A stretch of DNA of 64,000 bases from Bacteroidota bacterium (GTDB lineage: Bacteria; Bacteroidota; Bacteroidia; Bacteroidales; JAGONC01), in the NCBI GenBank assembly GCA_022711405.1, contig JAKLFC010000013.1:47192-111191 (forward strand). Reading direction: 5' to 3'. How positions within the stretch are numbered: position 1 is the first letter of the stretch; each line of letters begins with the position of its first letter. The notes beneath the pieces are model-generated. The model searched no databases. It had not been told where the DNA came from and saw only the letters and a list, made by a program, of their open reading frames with translations. Of the stretch, positions 9,545 to 17,210 are shown piece after piece. A program made the position numbers and the translations under genes.

Positions 9545-10734
9545 GGCAGCATGTGTTTAATTTTTTTCATACTTCCGCTTGTTTTTGCAGGTTTTAGACC
9601 AAGGATATGAGCCATCAGCGAATAGACATCCAGGTTGCTGAATGAGGATTGCAGGTAGCCGGATTTGAAGGAAGGCCCCATGGCGTAGAATATCGCATGC
9701 ATATCACGGTTTTCAGGTACATAGCCGTGGGTGCCTCCAGTCTCGTACCTTCCCCTGTTATCCCACCTGAGTGACCAGCCACTGTCGGCAATCACCACCA
9801 GGTCGCCGCACCGGGGATTTTTGCCATAATGCAGGTATTTTGGAACTTTACCGGTTTTCCATACAGTAATATGATCCACTCTTTTCAGGGCCTGGTAGGC
9901 CAGTTCCAGGCAGTCATCCGAAACAGACAGGTTATAATGGGGATTGCCACCCTGATATGTTTCAATCCATCCTTGCTGCAGATGATCGGAAAGGAAGACA
10001 ACCTTATCTCCTGAGATGCTCCCCATCCCATGGTCTGACATAACGATCAGGTTGATCAGTGGATAATGGGGAAGGGTCTGTAATTTTTGGATAAGGACCC
10101 CCACCAGGCTGTCCATCACGCATATGACACTATCGGTTTGATGGCTGTCCGGTCCGTAATCGTGCGAAGTGGCATCCGGTTCTTCCAGATAGAGCATAAC
10201 GAGGTGGGGGCGCACCTCCATTGGAAGTGAGAGCCAGTGGATCACCGTGTCGATCCTGTCGCCGAAAGGAATCTGTTTTGAATATTCTTTCCAGTAGGTG
10301 GGACGTATACCCTGGATGGGCGCTTCGGAGCCTACCCAGAAAAAGGTCGCTGAGGTCATGTCCTGCTTCTCGGCGGTCACCCAGATCGGCTCACCACCAT
10401 AAAAATCAGCGTTCGTAACGGCTTCACGTTTGCGGATGGCATACTCTTCATTCAGCCAGGGGTCATAAAAACTGTTGTTGACAATACCGTGTTCATCGGG
10501 ATACAATCCCGTCGCAATCGAGTAATGATTTGGGAATGTTTTGGTGGGGAAGCAGGGGATGAGTGATTCGGCCCTGACCCCGTTTTGAGCCATGGAGTTC
10601 AGGTTGGGCAAATCCATCCTGTTGGCATAATCCCACCGGAAGCCGTCCATGGAGACCACAACGACGTATTGATCCTGCGCTTTCGCGAATAGGAAGATCA
10701 AAAAGCAAAAAGCAAAAAGCAAATATTTCTTCAT
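9541..10734 (-). CDS. Exported type I phosphodiesterase/nucleotide pyrophosphatase
   Basis: The start is placed at the ATG at 10734, giving 397 residues with a signal peptide KKYLLFAFCFLIFLFAKAQ; the 22 upstream in-frame codons look non-coding. The enzyme belongs to the alkaline phosphatase superfamily, NPP type. It has VSMDGFRWDY (metal ligand Asp), FPTKTFPNHYSIATGLYP with the nucleophilic Thr, EEPDATSHDYGPD and MSDHGM. NPP enzymes cleave phosphodiester or pyrophosphate bonds in the periplasm; the substrate here is unknown. The signal peptide is encoded by three perfect TTTTTGC heptamers. It overlaps the AlkD-like gene by 4 bp. Confidence 0.9.
   Translation of the reverse strand: MKKYLLFAFCFLIFLFAKAQDQYVVVVSMDGFRWDYANRMDLPNLNSMAQNGVRAESLIPCFPTKTFPNHYSIATGLYPDEHGIVNNSFYDPWLNEEYAIRKREAVTNADFYGGEPIWVTAEKQDMTSATFFWVGSEAPIQGIRPTYWKEYSKQIPFGDRIDTVIHWLSLPMEVRPHLVMLYLEEPDATSHDYGPDSHQTDSVICVMDSLVGVLIQKLQTLPHYPLINLIVMSDHGMGSISGDKVVFLSDHLQQGWIETYQGGNPHYNLSVSDDCLELAYQALKRVDHITVWKTGKVPKYLHYGKNPRCGDLVVIADSGWSLRWDNRGRYETGGTHGYVPENRDMHAIFYAMGPSFKSGYLQSSFSNLDVYSLMAHILGLKPAKTSGSMKKIKHMLP
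10700..10720 (-). repeat. Heptamer tandem repeat inside a signal peptide
   Basis: Three perfect copies of AAAAAGC (TTTTTGC on the coding strand) lie within the phosphodiesterase signal sequence. Because 7 is not a multiple of 3, the repeat is read in all three frames and gives a varied but wholly hydrophobic stretch. Confidence 0.9.
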
Positions 10735-10766
10735 CAGTGCGTGTTCTGTCGATTGCCTGTATTTTG

Positions 10767-10774
10767 CGAAGATA
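10767..10774 (-). promoter_or_regulatory. Candidate -7 element of the phosphodiesterase gene
   Basis: On the minus strand this reads TATCTTCG, one mismatch from TAnnTTTG, 32 bp upstream of the ATG at 10734 and just downstream of the terminator of the receptor gene. No -33 box is clear. Confidence 0.4.
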
Positions 10775-10777
10775 GAA

Positions 10778-10811
10778 AAAAGCCCTGTCGGGATGGCCAA
10801 ACAGGGCTTTT
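10778..10811 (-). terminator. Intrinsic terminator of the Oar-like receptor gene
   Basis: A perfect 11-bp inverted repeat (10778-10788 with 10801-10811, stem AAAAGCCCTGT) encloses a 12-base loop. On the minus strand it is followed by a T-run, 19 bp after the receptor stop codon. It separates that gene from the phosphodiesterase operon. Confidence 0.85.
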
Positions 10812-10829
10812 ATTAAGGATGGTAACTTC

Positions 10830-13800
10830 TTAGAATGAATATCTCAGTCCGATCTGGGCTCCCCAGGTGCTGGAAGTTGAAAGAACATTCTTCCAGGTTT
10901 CCGTCGGGAGTTTCTTGTTCACCTGGTTCAGCTGGAACGTGGGAACACCATCTTCAGTCACATTGACATATTTAAGCAGGGTGATGTCATAGGTGCCCAG
11001 GACCTGTGTCTGATAATTACCCCAGGCCGAGTTGAGCAGGTTGCCGATATTCAGGAAATCAAGACTGAGCTGCAGGGTATGCCTTCTGTCTTTACCGAAA
11101 TCAGTGAAGATATCCTGCAGGATCCTCAGATCGAGGCGACCCAGCCATGGCATCAGTACTCCATACCGTTCTGCATATTCTCCCTTATGTTCCTTCAGGT
11201 AATCATCTTGTTCTACATAAGCCCAGAAAGCGTCGTTTTGTTCGGCAGCTGTAAACAGGACATTTTCACCGCTTGTGATATCTGTAAAGATGATCTCCGA
11301 CTCATCTTTTGGAATGTACATCAGATCCGCTGTATTACCATCTCCGTTCATATCATTGGAATAGATGTAATCGAGTCTTCCCTGGTTCCTTCCGACATAA
11401 GTAAGCGAGAAGGTTGTCCCCAGGTGTTTCGCATACTCCACATTATAGGAGAGTGTTGCCACAACTTTGTGAGGAACAGCAAACTGCGAAAAACTGAGAC
11501 CCGGATCGTTCTGATGATTGACAGCAGGATTGCTCTGCCATGCAGAATTGGCTGCCGAACCCGGATTGGCTGTGATGTCCTTTGCCATGGAATATGTATA
11601 ACTGAAAGAACCAAAGAAGCCTTTGGTAAACGGTTTATTCAGTGCAAAGATGAAGGAGTAGGCGTGGCCCTGGTTGTCATAGTTTAGTGCCTTCGCATTG
11701 TCGAGCACCATCGCTGTGGAAATGCTGGTATTGATTCGGCGTCCGGAAGAGCCTCCCACGAATCTCGGTCGGTTATCCGGACCGGCAAAGGTCTCGGTGG
11801 GGATTGTCTGGTTGGCATTGCGCTGGATAATCGCATTGATGTCCTTGGTATACATCCCTTCCACGGTCATTTCAAGTCCCCAGAAAGGCAGTTTGAAATC
11901 AACAGCAAGATTTGATCTCCAAACCTGCGGCATTTTGAAATCTTTATCGACCACCGCGATATTTCCGGGAGCCGAAGTACCGCCCTCTGAAGGGAATTCA
12001 CCCTCCCAAGCCATAGGATCGGTGTCAAAATGGATGGTTGAAAGAAATTCAGCGTCGTTGGAGACGTTCTTCTCAACGGTGTTCTGCAATGTGCCGCTGT
12101 TGGTAGGCTGATTGGTGAACCATACAAAGGGTAATCGTCCGGTAAAGATGCCTGTACCGCCACGAACCTGCAGGGTACGGTTTCCAAGGGCGTCCCAGTT
12201 GAAACCAATCCTGGGCGATACCATGATCTTTGAATTAGGCCAGCTGCCCACATCCAGCGTCTCATCATTCCCGTCCAGATCCTTGAATGTCAATGCTGCA
12301 ATGGCCTCGTTTGCAAAGGGATCATCAAAATAGAAGGGCATTTCAAGTCTCAGGCCAATAGAAGTTTTAAAATTGTCGGATATCTGAATCTCATCCTGCC
12401 CATAAAGGCTTCCCCATCCAAAATTCAACTCGGCATAACCGTCACCTGCACCCTCGTACGGATAAGTAAGTCCATAAGCAGTGGGGGCAGCATCCTCCAT
12501 AAAGTCTTCCATGGAAGCATACCGGTAATAGCTGGTACCGTAACGCTTGTAACTGTTTCCAAAATAGAGATGTTCAAAGGATATACCCGCTGTAAATGTA
12601 TGGATCCCAAGGAAATAGGAAAGGTTATCGGTAATTGTGAAGATATTGTTCTTTACATCATTCTCAAACGTAAAGAGTTCATACCCGAAGCTCATGTACG
12701 GATCCCCGTCTTCGTAGATATCGACAAAAGGAAAGATATCGCTGTCGCTGTCACGGGTGTCCCTGATTTTGGTGTAAGTGACAAGGAATTTGTTGGCCAT
12801 ATTCTTGCCAAATACGCTGTTCAATTCACCGGTCAGTGATCCCACTGTGTTGAGGAAACCATAATTTGCATTCTGGAAGGCCATCGACTTCTCGCTTATA
12901 CGTCCGTACGAAGAGCGGGGCAGAGGAGCGCTGGTTGCATTCACTTCCTGGTCGTTGGTTGAATGAACATAATTATAGCGAACCGTCAGCTTATGATCTT
13001 TATGGATGTTCCAGTCAATACGGGCAAGCAGTTTATAGTTTTTGCTGGCAAAATCCCCGAAGTCCTGATACGGTCCGGGATCATAGTTATAAGTATCTTT
13101 AAGGAAATTGCTGATGGTTTCCATATCATTCACCGTCGTCCTGGATATGTACTTTTTTGCATCCGCTTCTATCCCGTTCTCAGGATCGCTCGGGCTCCAT
13201 AGAATGCCGGGGTAAATTGAGTTTTCATACTCACCATTGACAAAGAAGAAAAGTTTATCTTTAATAATGGGCCCACCAAGGCGCGCACCCACATTGTAAA
13301 AGGTATTATCGGTCAGTTTCACGGTATCTGCCCTGTCTTCCCCAACATATTTCCCATTGAATTTTTTATTCCTGTAAAAGGTGTAAACGGATCCCTCCAA
13401 TTTGTTGTTGCCGGAACGGGTCACAGCATTGATATTGCCACCGGTGAAATTAGATTGGGTAATATCATAGGGAGCAACGTTAATAGATACTTCCTCGATC
13501 GCATCCAGGCTGATGGGCTGGGCATCGCCACCGGGAAGGGATTTGGAGCTCAGGCCAAAATTGTTGTTGAAATTGGCGCCATCAACCGTGATATTATTAT
13601 ACCTGCCATCCTGGCCGGCGATACTTCTGCCGTTTACCTGCGGAGAGTATTTGACATAATCATCGATAGAGCGACTGATGGAAGGCAGCGAGGATATCTG
13701 CTCACTGGTGAAGTTACTTGCAGATCCCATCCGGTTTCCGTCGAACAGGTCATTGCGGGCACCTACGATTTCGACACCCGGAATCTGGGACACTTCTTCT

Positions 13801-14132
13801 ATCAGCGTCCCGTTCAGTCCATAAGTCTGACCAAGGTTCAGGTAGATGTTCTCGATGACCTGGTTCTTGTATCCGATAAAGGAGATGGTCACCTTGTAAG
13901 GCCCTCCCACACGCATGTTCAGGATCCTGAAGAATCCATCGGGATCGGTGACGGTTCCATACATGGATCCGGATGCCTCGTGGGTGACGATCACTGTTGC
14001 CCCGGGAAGCGGTTCATTATTCATATTCGTCACACGGCCGTTGATCCCGGAGGTGGTCACCTGGGCGATGGCCAGTGAGTGAAACATGAGTACTGCTGTA
14101 AACAGTAGGATGAATCTGTACACTTTTTTCAT
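10830..14132 (-). CDS. TonB-dependent receptor, Oar-like
   Basis: The ATG at 14132 gives 1100 residues starting with a clear signal peptide (KKVYRFILLFTAVLMFHSLAIAQ, shortened here to its range, residues 2-24). A carboxypeptidase-regulatory-like domain follows (about 27-115), then a plug domain with FTSEQISSLPSISRSIDDY, NITVDGANFNN and ISLDAIEEVSINVAPYD, then a large 22-strand barrel ending in GLRYSF with the terminal aromatic residue of outer-membrane barrels. Oar-like receptors take up or secrete substrates across the outer membrane using TonB energy. No SusD gene is adjacent, so it is not a typical glycan-uptake pair. It is bounded by its own terminator and about 470 bp of upstream DNA, so it is probably monocistronic. 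Confidence 0.92.
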   Translation of the reverse strand: MKKVYRFILLFTAVLMFHSLAIAQVTTSGINGRVTNMNNEPLPGATVIVTHEASGSMYGTVTDPDGFFRILNMRVGGPYKVTISFIGYKNQVIENIYLNLGQTYGLNGTLIEEVSQIPGVEIVGARNDLFDGNRMGSASNFTSEQISSLPSISRSIDDYVKYSPQVNGRSIAGQDGRYNNITVDGANFNNNFGLSSKSLPGGDAQPISLDAIEEVSINVAPYDITQSNFTGGNINAVTRSGNNKLEGSVYTFYRNKKFNGKYVGEDRADTVKLTDNTFYNVGARLGGPIIKDKLFFFVNGEYENSIYPGILWSPSDPENGIEADAKKYISRTTVNDMETISNFLKDTYNYDPGPYQDFGDFASKNYKLLARIDWNIHKDHKLTVRYNYVHSTNDQEVNATSAPLPRSSYGRISEKSMAFQNANYGFLNTVGSLTGELNSVFGKNMANKFLVTYTKIRDTRDSDSDIFPFVDIYEDGDPYMSFGYELFTFENDVKNNIFTITDNLSYFLGIHTFTAGISFEHLYFGNSYKRYGTSYYRYASMEDFMEDAAPTAYGLTYPYEGAGDGYAELNFGWGSLYGQDEIQISDNFKTSIGLRLEMPFYFDDPFANEAIAALTFKDLDGNDETLDVGSWPNSKIMVSPRIGFNWDALGNRTLQVRGGTGIFTGRLPFVWFTNQPTNSGTLQNTVEKNVSNDAEFLSTIHFDTDPMAWEGEFPSEGGTSAPGNIAVVDKDFKMPQVWRSNLAVDFKLPFWGLEMTVEGMYTKDINAIIQRNANQTIPTETFAGPDNRPRFVGGSSGRRINTSISTAMVLDNAKALNYDNQGHAYSFIFALNKPFTKGFFGSFSYTYSMAKDITANPGSAANSAWQSNPAVNHQNDPGLSFSQFAVPHKVVATLSYNVEYAKHLGTTFSLTYVGRNQGRLDYIYSNDMNGDGNTADLMYIPKDESEIIFTDITSGENVLFTAAEQNDAFWAYVEQDDYLKEHKGEYAERYGVLMPWLGRLDLRILQDIFTDFGKDRRHTLQLSLDFLNIGNLLNSAWGNYQTQVLGTYDITLLKYVNVTEDGVPTFQLNQVNKKLPTETWKNVLSTSSTWGAQIGLRYSF

Positions 14133-14609
14133 AAACAATAGATTTTAAATTAATTAATATTTGCTGATTACCTTATGTTTTCTGCCTCTAAAATAAAAAA
14201 TCCATGTTAACTGGACATTAATCCCGCCTAAAGTTATTCAGAGTCCCGTTGCATGCCTGCGCCCGAATTGATTCTATAAATCCCGGACACTAAGTTAATG
14301 TTTTACTGGATCATATTTATAAGTTATTGATTATAAATAATTTATTACGAAAACACCAATGATCGTTCCCCGAATGCTGATATAGTGTAAATACGGTCCA
14401 TATTGTTAATTAAATGTTAAAAACATAGGTGTCCAGTGGGGGGATGTGCGTTCAATGATAACGAAGACAACGGTTTGGATTTTAAAAGACGTTGTTACTA
14501 ATTTGTTGATAAATGGCATGCCTGAATCGAATGATCCAGTATCTTGGTTTCAGCAAGTTGTGACAAATCCATGGAATAGAGACTGCGCCTCCGTAACCCG
14601 CACTGATGG
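14133..14609. other. Intergenic region upstream of the receptor gene
   Basis: This 477-bp AT-rich stretch holds no convincing gene on either strand. It must contain the receptor promoter (minus strand) and the 3' end of the NlpC transcript. A one-mismatch -7 word, TAACTTTA (minus strand, near 14229-14236), is the best promoter candidate but is weak. The 8-mer ACTGGACA (14210-14217) and its inverse TGTCCAGT (14430-14437) occur once each. I see no tRNA-like or strong terminator structure. Confidence 0.6.
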
Positions 14610-15386
14610 TCAGATGTGATAGCGGATCAACCTCAGTGAATGGGTGTAGGTTCCCGTGTCATGATTGAAAATTCCCTGATGATCCAGGGTGTCGATACGG
14701 ACCTGTCCGTAAGCATGGATGATCTTTCCATCTCCAACGACAATACCTGCATGGATGATGGTCCCATCTTCGTCGTCAAAAAATGCCAGATCGCCAGGCT
14801 GTGCTTCTTCGGCAAAGGACCTGATTTGTCCCTGAAGTGCCTGTTGATGAGCGGTCCGGTACAGGGAAATGCCGGCAAGGCGGTAAACGATCTGCGTGAA
14901 TCCCGAACCATCAATGCCCAAAGGAGTTCTGCCTCCCCACATAAAGGGGGCACCCTGGTACATCATCGCAAACTGGATCAGTGATGAGCCGGTGCGGCAT
15001 GGCTGCCATTTTGCGGAATTACCCTTAAACTGAAAAGCTTTTCCTGCCAGGGACAACTGATTACCGAGAAGCCCGGGCAGCGCACTGCCAGCCACTACAA
15101 ATATCCGTTGCCCCGGTCCCTCTTCCAGAATGGCCACAGGATCGGTCACCAGGCTTAATTCCAGTGCGCGGATAGAAAGAAAAGATCCCTTGTCAAGTGA
15201 ATGGATTTGTTTTTCATCAACCCAACCCGTGTACCCGTCATGTTCCAAGCTCACCTGTAGCCAGCCGTTGGATACATCCTTTATATCCAGCAGCTCTCCG
15301 AAAAGAAGCTGGCTCATCATCTCTGACCTGTCAGAAGGTTCAGCCCGGAGAGGTATCACACTCTGAAGACACACTGCATGTTCCAT
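14610..15386 (-). CDS. SH3 plus NlpC/P60 (C40) family protein, catalytic Cys replaced by Gly
   Basis: This 258-residue protein has two bacterial SH3-like segments (about residues 5-65 and 75-125) and a C40 NlpC/P60 domain (about 132-258). C40 enzymes cut gamma-D-glutamyl-meso-diaminopimelate bonds in peptidoglycan fragments with a Cys-His-polar triad. The domain is well kept (FMWGGRTPLGID, GFTQIVYRLAGI, PGDLAFFDDEDG, IHAGIVVGDGKIIHAYG). The residue that should be the nucleophile in the DCSGF motif is Gly160 (codon GGT at 14909-14907). His212 and His224 remain. The protein is therefore probably inactive unless the base is an error (TGT to GGT is one change). No signal peptide is seen, as is common for this subfamily. 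Confidence 0.88.
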   Translation of the reverse strand: MEHAVCLQSVIPLRAEPSDRSEMMSQLLFGELLDIKDVSNGWLQVSLEHDGYTGWVDEKQIHSLDKGSFLSIRALELSLVTDPVAILEEGPGQRIFVVAGSALPGLLGNQLSLAGKAFQFKGNSAKWQPCRTGSSLIQFAMMYQGAPFMWGGRTPLGIDGSGFTQIVYRLAGISLYRTAHQQALQGQIRSFAEEAQPGDLAFFDDEDGTIIHAGIVVGDGKIIHAYGQVRIDTLDHQGIFNHDTGTYTHSLRLIRYHI

Positions 15387-15396
15387 GGGAGTCGGA

Positions 15397-15412
15397 TTTT
15401 ACCCGGGTAAAA
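15397..15412. promoter_or_regulatory. 16-bp perfect palindrome in front of the NlpC gene
   Basis: TTTTACCCGGGTAAAA is a perfect palindrome whose near end is 10 bp upstream of the ATG at 15386. It overlaps a candidate -7 word TACTTTTA (minus strand, 15415-15408). Its position fits an operator, but no regulator is identified. Confidence 0.5.
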
Positions 15413-15439
15413 GTACAATATAATGCTTCATATCGTTCA

Positions 15440-16084
15440 TCAGGGTACAGGTTTCACAGAAGTGATTGAAACAGACTGTCGGTCCAGGTAATTTTTTGAT
15501 TCCGGGCCAAGGTTGAACAGCAGGTCAAGGATGCTCAGGTTCGGAATGAATCCGAATTTCTGCAGAAAAACCTGCTGATATGGCTCCAAACGCACGGCCC
15601 CCGGGGTAAAAAGGTTTTTATTACGGCGGAGATCAGCACCCGCTGAATCCGGAACAATAAATTCCTCTGAAAAGCAAAGTCGAATGCTGATCCCAAGCAA
15701 TTTTCCCAGACACATCAGGATTTCCCTGTTCATTCCGGCCAGGTCCGTATATATCCTCTGGTAGAAGGGCCTCAGCTCATCCTTGTAGTAGAGGTAATAG
15801 GGTGATGATGAGTAAGCCGATTCAATGGCCCTCCAGTGATTTGACTGCCAGCGCTGAAGGGAGGAGACTTCGATATCCCTCACAGGTGTATGGTTCCCTG
15901 CTGTCTTATGAACAGGTACGATCAGAGGCAAGACACCGTTGGCTGACGCGACGTTGCACCTGTTCCTGCAGGTTTGCTTGATGTAATGTTCGTGAATATC
16001 AATGACCGCTGAGGTGTTCTGGACAAGTGATACCATATAGGCCACGGAAGGCAGGTAAGCAGTCGGTAACACGATCGTTGGCAT
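15440..16084 (-). CDS. WbqC-family protein
   Basis: The ATG at 16084 gives 214 residues beginning PTIVLPTAYLPSVAYM; the further upstream in-frame codon is TTG and less likely. The pattern of an early Y-x-P-x-x-x-Y, HEHYIKQTCRNRC and VPVHK fits the WbqC family (DUF/PF08889), found widely in Bacteroidota and originally named from an O-antigen cluster. The biochemical role is unresolved. No signal peptide is seen. It stands between the NlpC-like gene and the thioredoxin pair on the same strand. A terminator upstream means it has its own promoter, probably the TATCTTTA word at 16109-16116 (minus strand). Confidence 0.8.
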   Translation of the reverse strand: MPTIVLPTAYLPSVAYMVSLVQNTSAVIDIHEHYIKQTCRNRCNVASANGVLPLIVPVHKTAGNHTPVRDIEVSSLQRWQSNHWRAIESAYSSSPYYLYYKDELRPFYQRIYTDLAGMNREILMCLGKLLGISIRLCFSEEFIVPDSAGADLRRNKNLFTPGAVRLEPYQQVFLQKFGFIPNLSILDLLFNLGPESKNYLDRQSVSITSVKPVP

Positions 16085-16108
16085 GAATCCTCGCAATGAA
16101 GTGGCGGG

Positions 16109-16116
16109 TAAAGATA
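16109..16116 (-). promoter_or_regulatory. Candidate -7 element of the WbqC gene
   Basis: On the minus strand this reads TATCTTTA followed by CCCGCC, 24 bp upstream of the ATG at 16084. The same TAnnTTTACCCG word is found before the NlpC and HD-PycTM genes. It differs by one base from the standard TAnnTTTG. Confidence 0.4.
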
Positions 16117-16120
16117 AAAA

Positions 16121-16145
16121 AAAAGACGGCTTCGGGCCGTCTTTT
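16121..16145 (-). terminator. Intrinsic terminator of the thioredoxin pair
   Basis: A perfect 10-bp inverted repeat (AAAAGACGGC at 16121-16130, GCCGTCTTTT at 16136-16145) with a 5-base loop is followed on the minus strand by a long T-run. It lies 21 bp after the stop of the second thioredoxin gene. Confidence 0.9.
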
Positions 16146-16166
16146 AACTCTGGTCAGCGACTGATT

Positions 16167-16529
16167 TCAGGATGCTTTCTGATTCAGCAGGATTTCGTCA
16201 ATAGCCTGGCGAAGGGAATCTTTCGGCAAAGCACCTACTGCCATCTGAGGTTGCCCTTCCACCGGACAGAACAGCATCGAAGGGATACTGCGTATCCCGA
16301 AAACAGATGACAATTCCTGTTCATCCTCCGTGTTCACCTTATAAATTTTGATCTTTCCGTCATATTCCTTTGACAGTTCTTCGAGGATTGGGGCCACCAT
16401 CTTGCAGGGTCCGCACCAGTCGGCATAAAAGTCGATCAGACAGGGCAGTTGGCCTTCAAATTTCCATTCCTGGTTGTCTTCGTAATTAAAGATCTTCTGA
16501 AGAAACGTCTCCTTTGTTAAATGTTCCAT
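16167..16529 (-). CDS. Thioredoxin, cytosolic
   Basis: This 120-residue protein has the thioredoxin fold and active site WCGPC within DFYADWCGPCKMVAPILEEL (positions about 35-54). It has the cis-Pro in SIPSMLFCP and no signal peptide, so it should act in the cytoplasm as a dithiol reductant. It lies 34 bp downstream of a closely related lipoprotein thioredoxin. The two share the ends HLTKxTFL and QPQM/PQMxVGALPK, so they arose by tandem duplication. A terminator follows directly, so the two genes form one unit. Confidence 0.93.
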   Translation of the reverse strand: MEHLTKETFLQKIFNYEDNQEWKFEGQLPCLIDFYADWCGPCKMVAPILEELSKEYDGKIKIYKVNTEDEQELSSVFGIRSIPSMLFCPVEGQPQMAVGALPKDSLRQAIDEILLNQKAS

Positions 16530-16563
16530 AGTTATACCTTTCGTTTAAGTAAATTCTAACTAA

Positions 16564-17082
16564 TCAATCCACAAGAAGTACTTCATTGATGGCCTGGACA
16601 AAGGTCGGCTTTGGCAACGCTCCGACCGACATTTGAGGTTCCCCGTTTTTTGGAACGAAAAGTACCCTTGGTATGGAGGTTACGTTAAATACCTGTGCAA
16701 GCTCCCTTTCCACCTGTGTATCAATTTTATAGATGTAAATCTTGCCTTTATATTCAGCGGCCAGCTCATCCATGATCGGGGCCACCATTTTGCAGGGTTT
16801 GCACCAGTCAGCATAAAAATCGATCATACAGGGTTTGTCGCCTTCATATACCCACTGATCCGGATTCTTTTCATAATTCCATACTTTCTTCAGGAACGTG
16901 GCCTTGGTCAGATGAATGACCTTCCCATCCTCTCCCTCGGGCATATCAGGAACAGTGGAAACAGGTCCCGCCGACACCGCCTGACCGTTACTGGCTGCCG
17001 GTGATTTCTCTCCGCTGGTGTTGCTGCAACTGACGATCATCAGACCGGATAACAATACGATGACGAATGCAATTTTTTTCAT
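16564..17082 (-). CDS. Thioredoxin-domain lipoprotein
   Basis: The ATG at 17082 gives 172 residues starting with a lipoprotein signal (KKIAFVIVLLSGLMIVSC), with the lipobox Cys at about residue 19. A Ser/Pro/Gly-rich linker follows, then a thioredoxin domain (about 55-172) with the active site WCKPC. The protein should be anchored in the envelope with the redox domain in the periplasm. The Lys in the CxxC motif, where the cytosolic paralogue has Gly, can shift redox potential. It presumably serves disulfide or cytochrome chemistry in the periplasm, but no partner is nearby. Confidence 0.9.
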   Translation of the reverse strand: MKKIAFVIVLLSGLMIVSCSNTSGEKSPAASNGQAVSAGPVSTVPDMPEGEDGKVIHLTKATFLKKVWNYEKNPDQWVYEGDKPCMIDFYADWCKPCKMVAPIMDELAAEYKGKIYIYKIDTQVERELAQVFNVTSIPRVLFVPKNGEPQMSVGALPKPTFVQAINEVLLVD

Positions 17083-17210
17083 GTGCGATGTGTATTTTAA
17101 AAATGAAGCGTCCATTCAATCAAATATCGTGCAAAATTTATATAGATTTTTACATATGAATTCTTTCAGTATAACAAAAGTTCATTGTACGTCCTTTAAT
17201 GCGTTTATTG

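Noticed and set aside
14210..14437. 8-bp inverted pair ACTGGACA / TGTCCAGT as ends of a mobile element
   Set aside because: Too short, no transposase or target duplication, and likely chance in AT-rich DNA.
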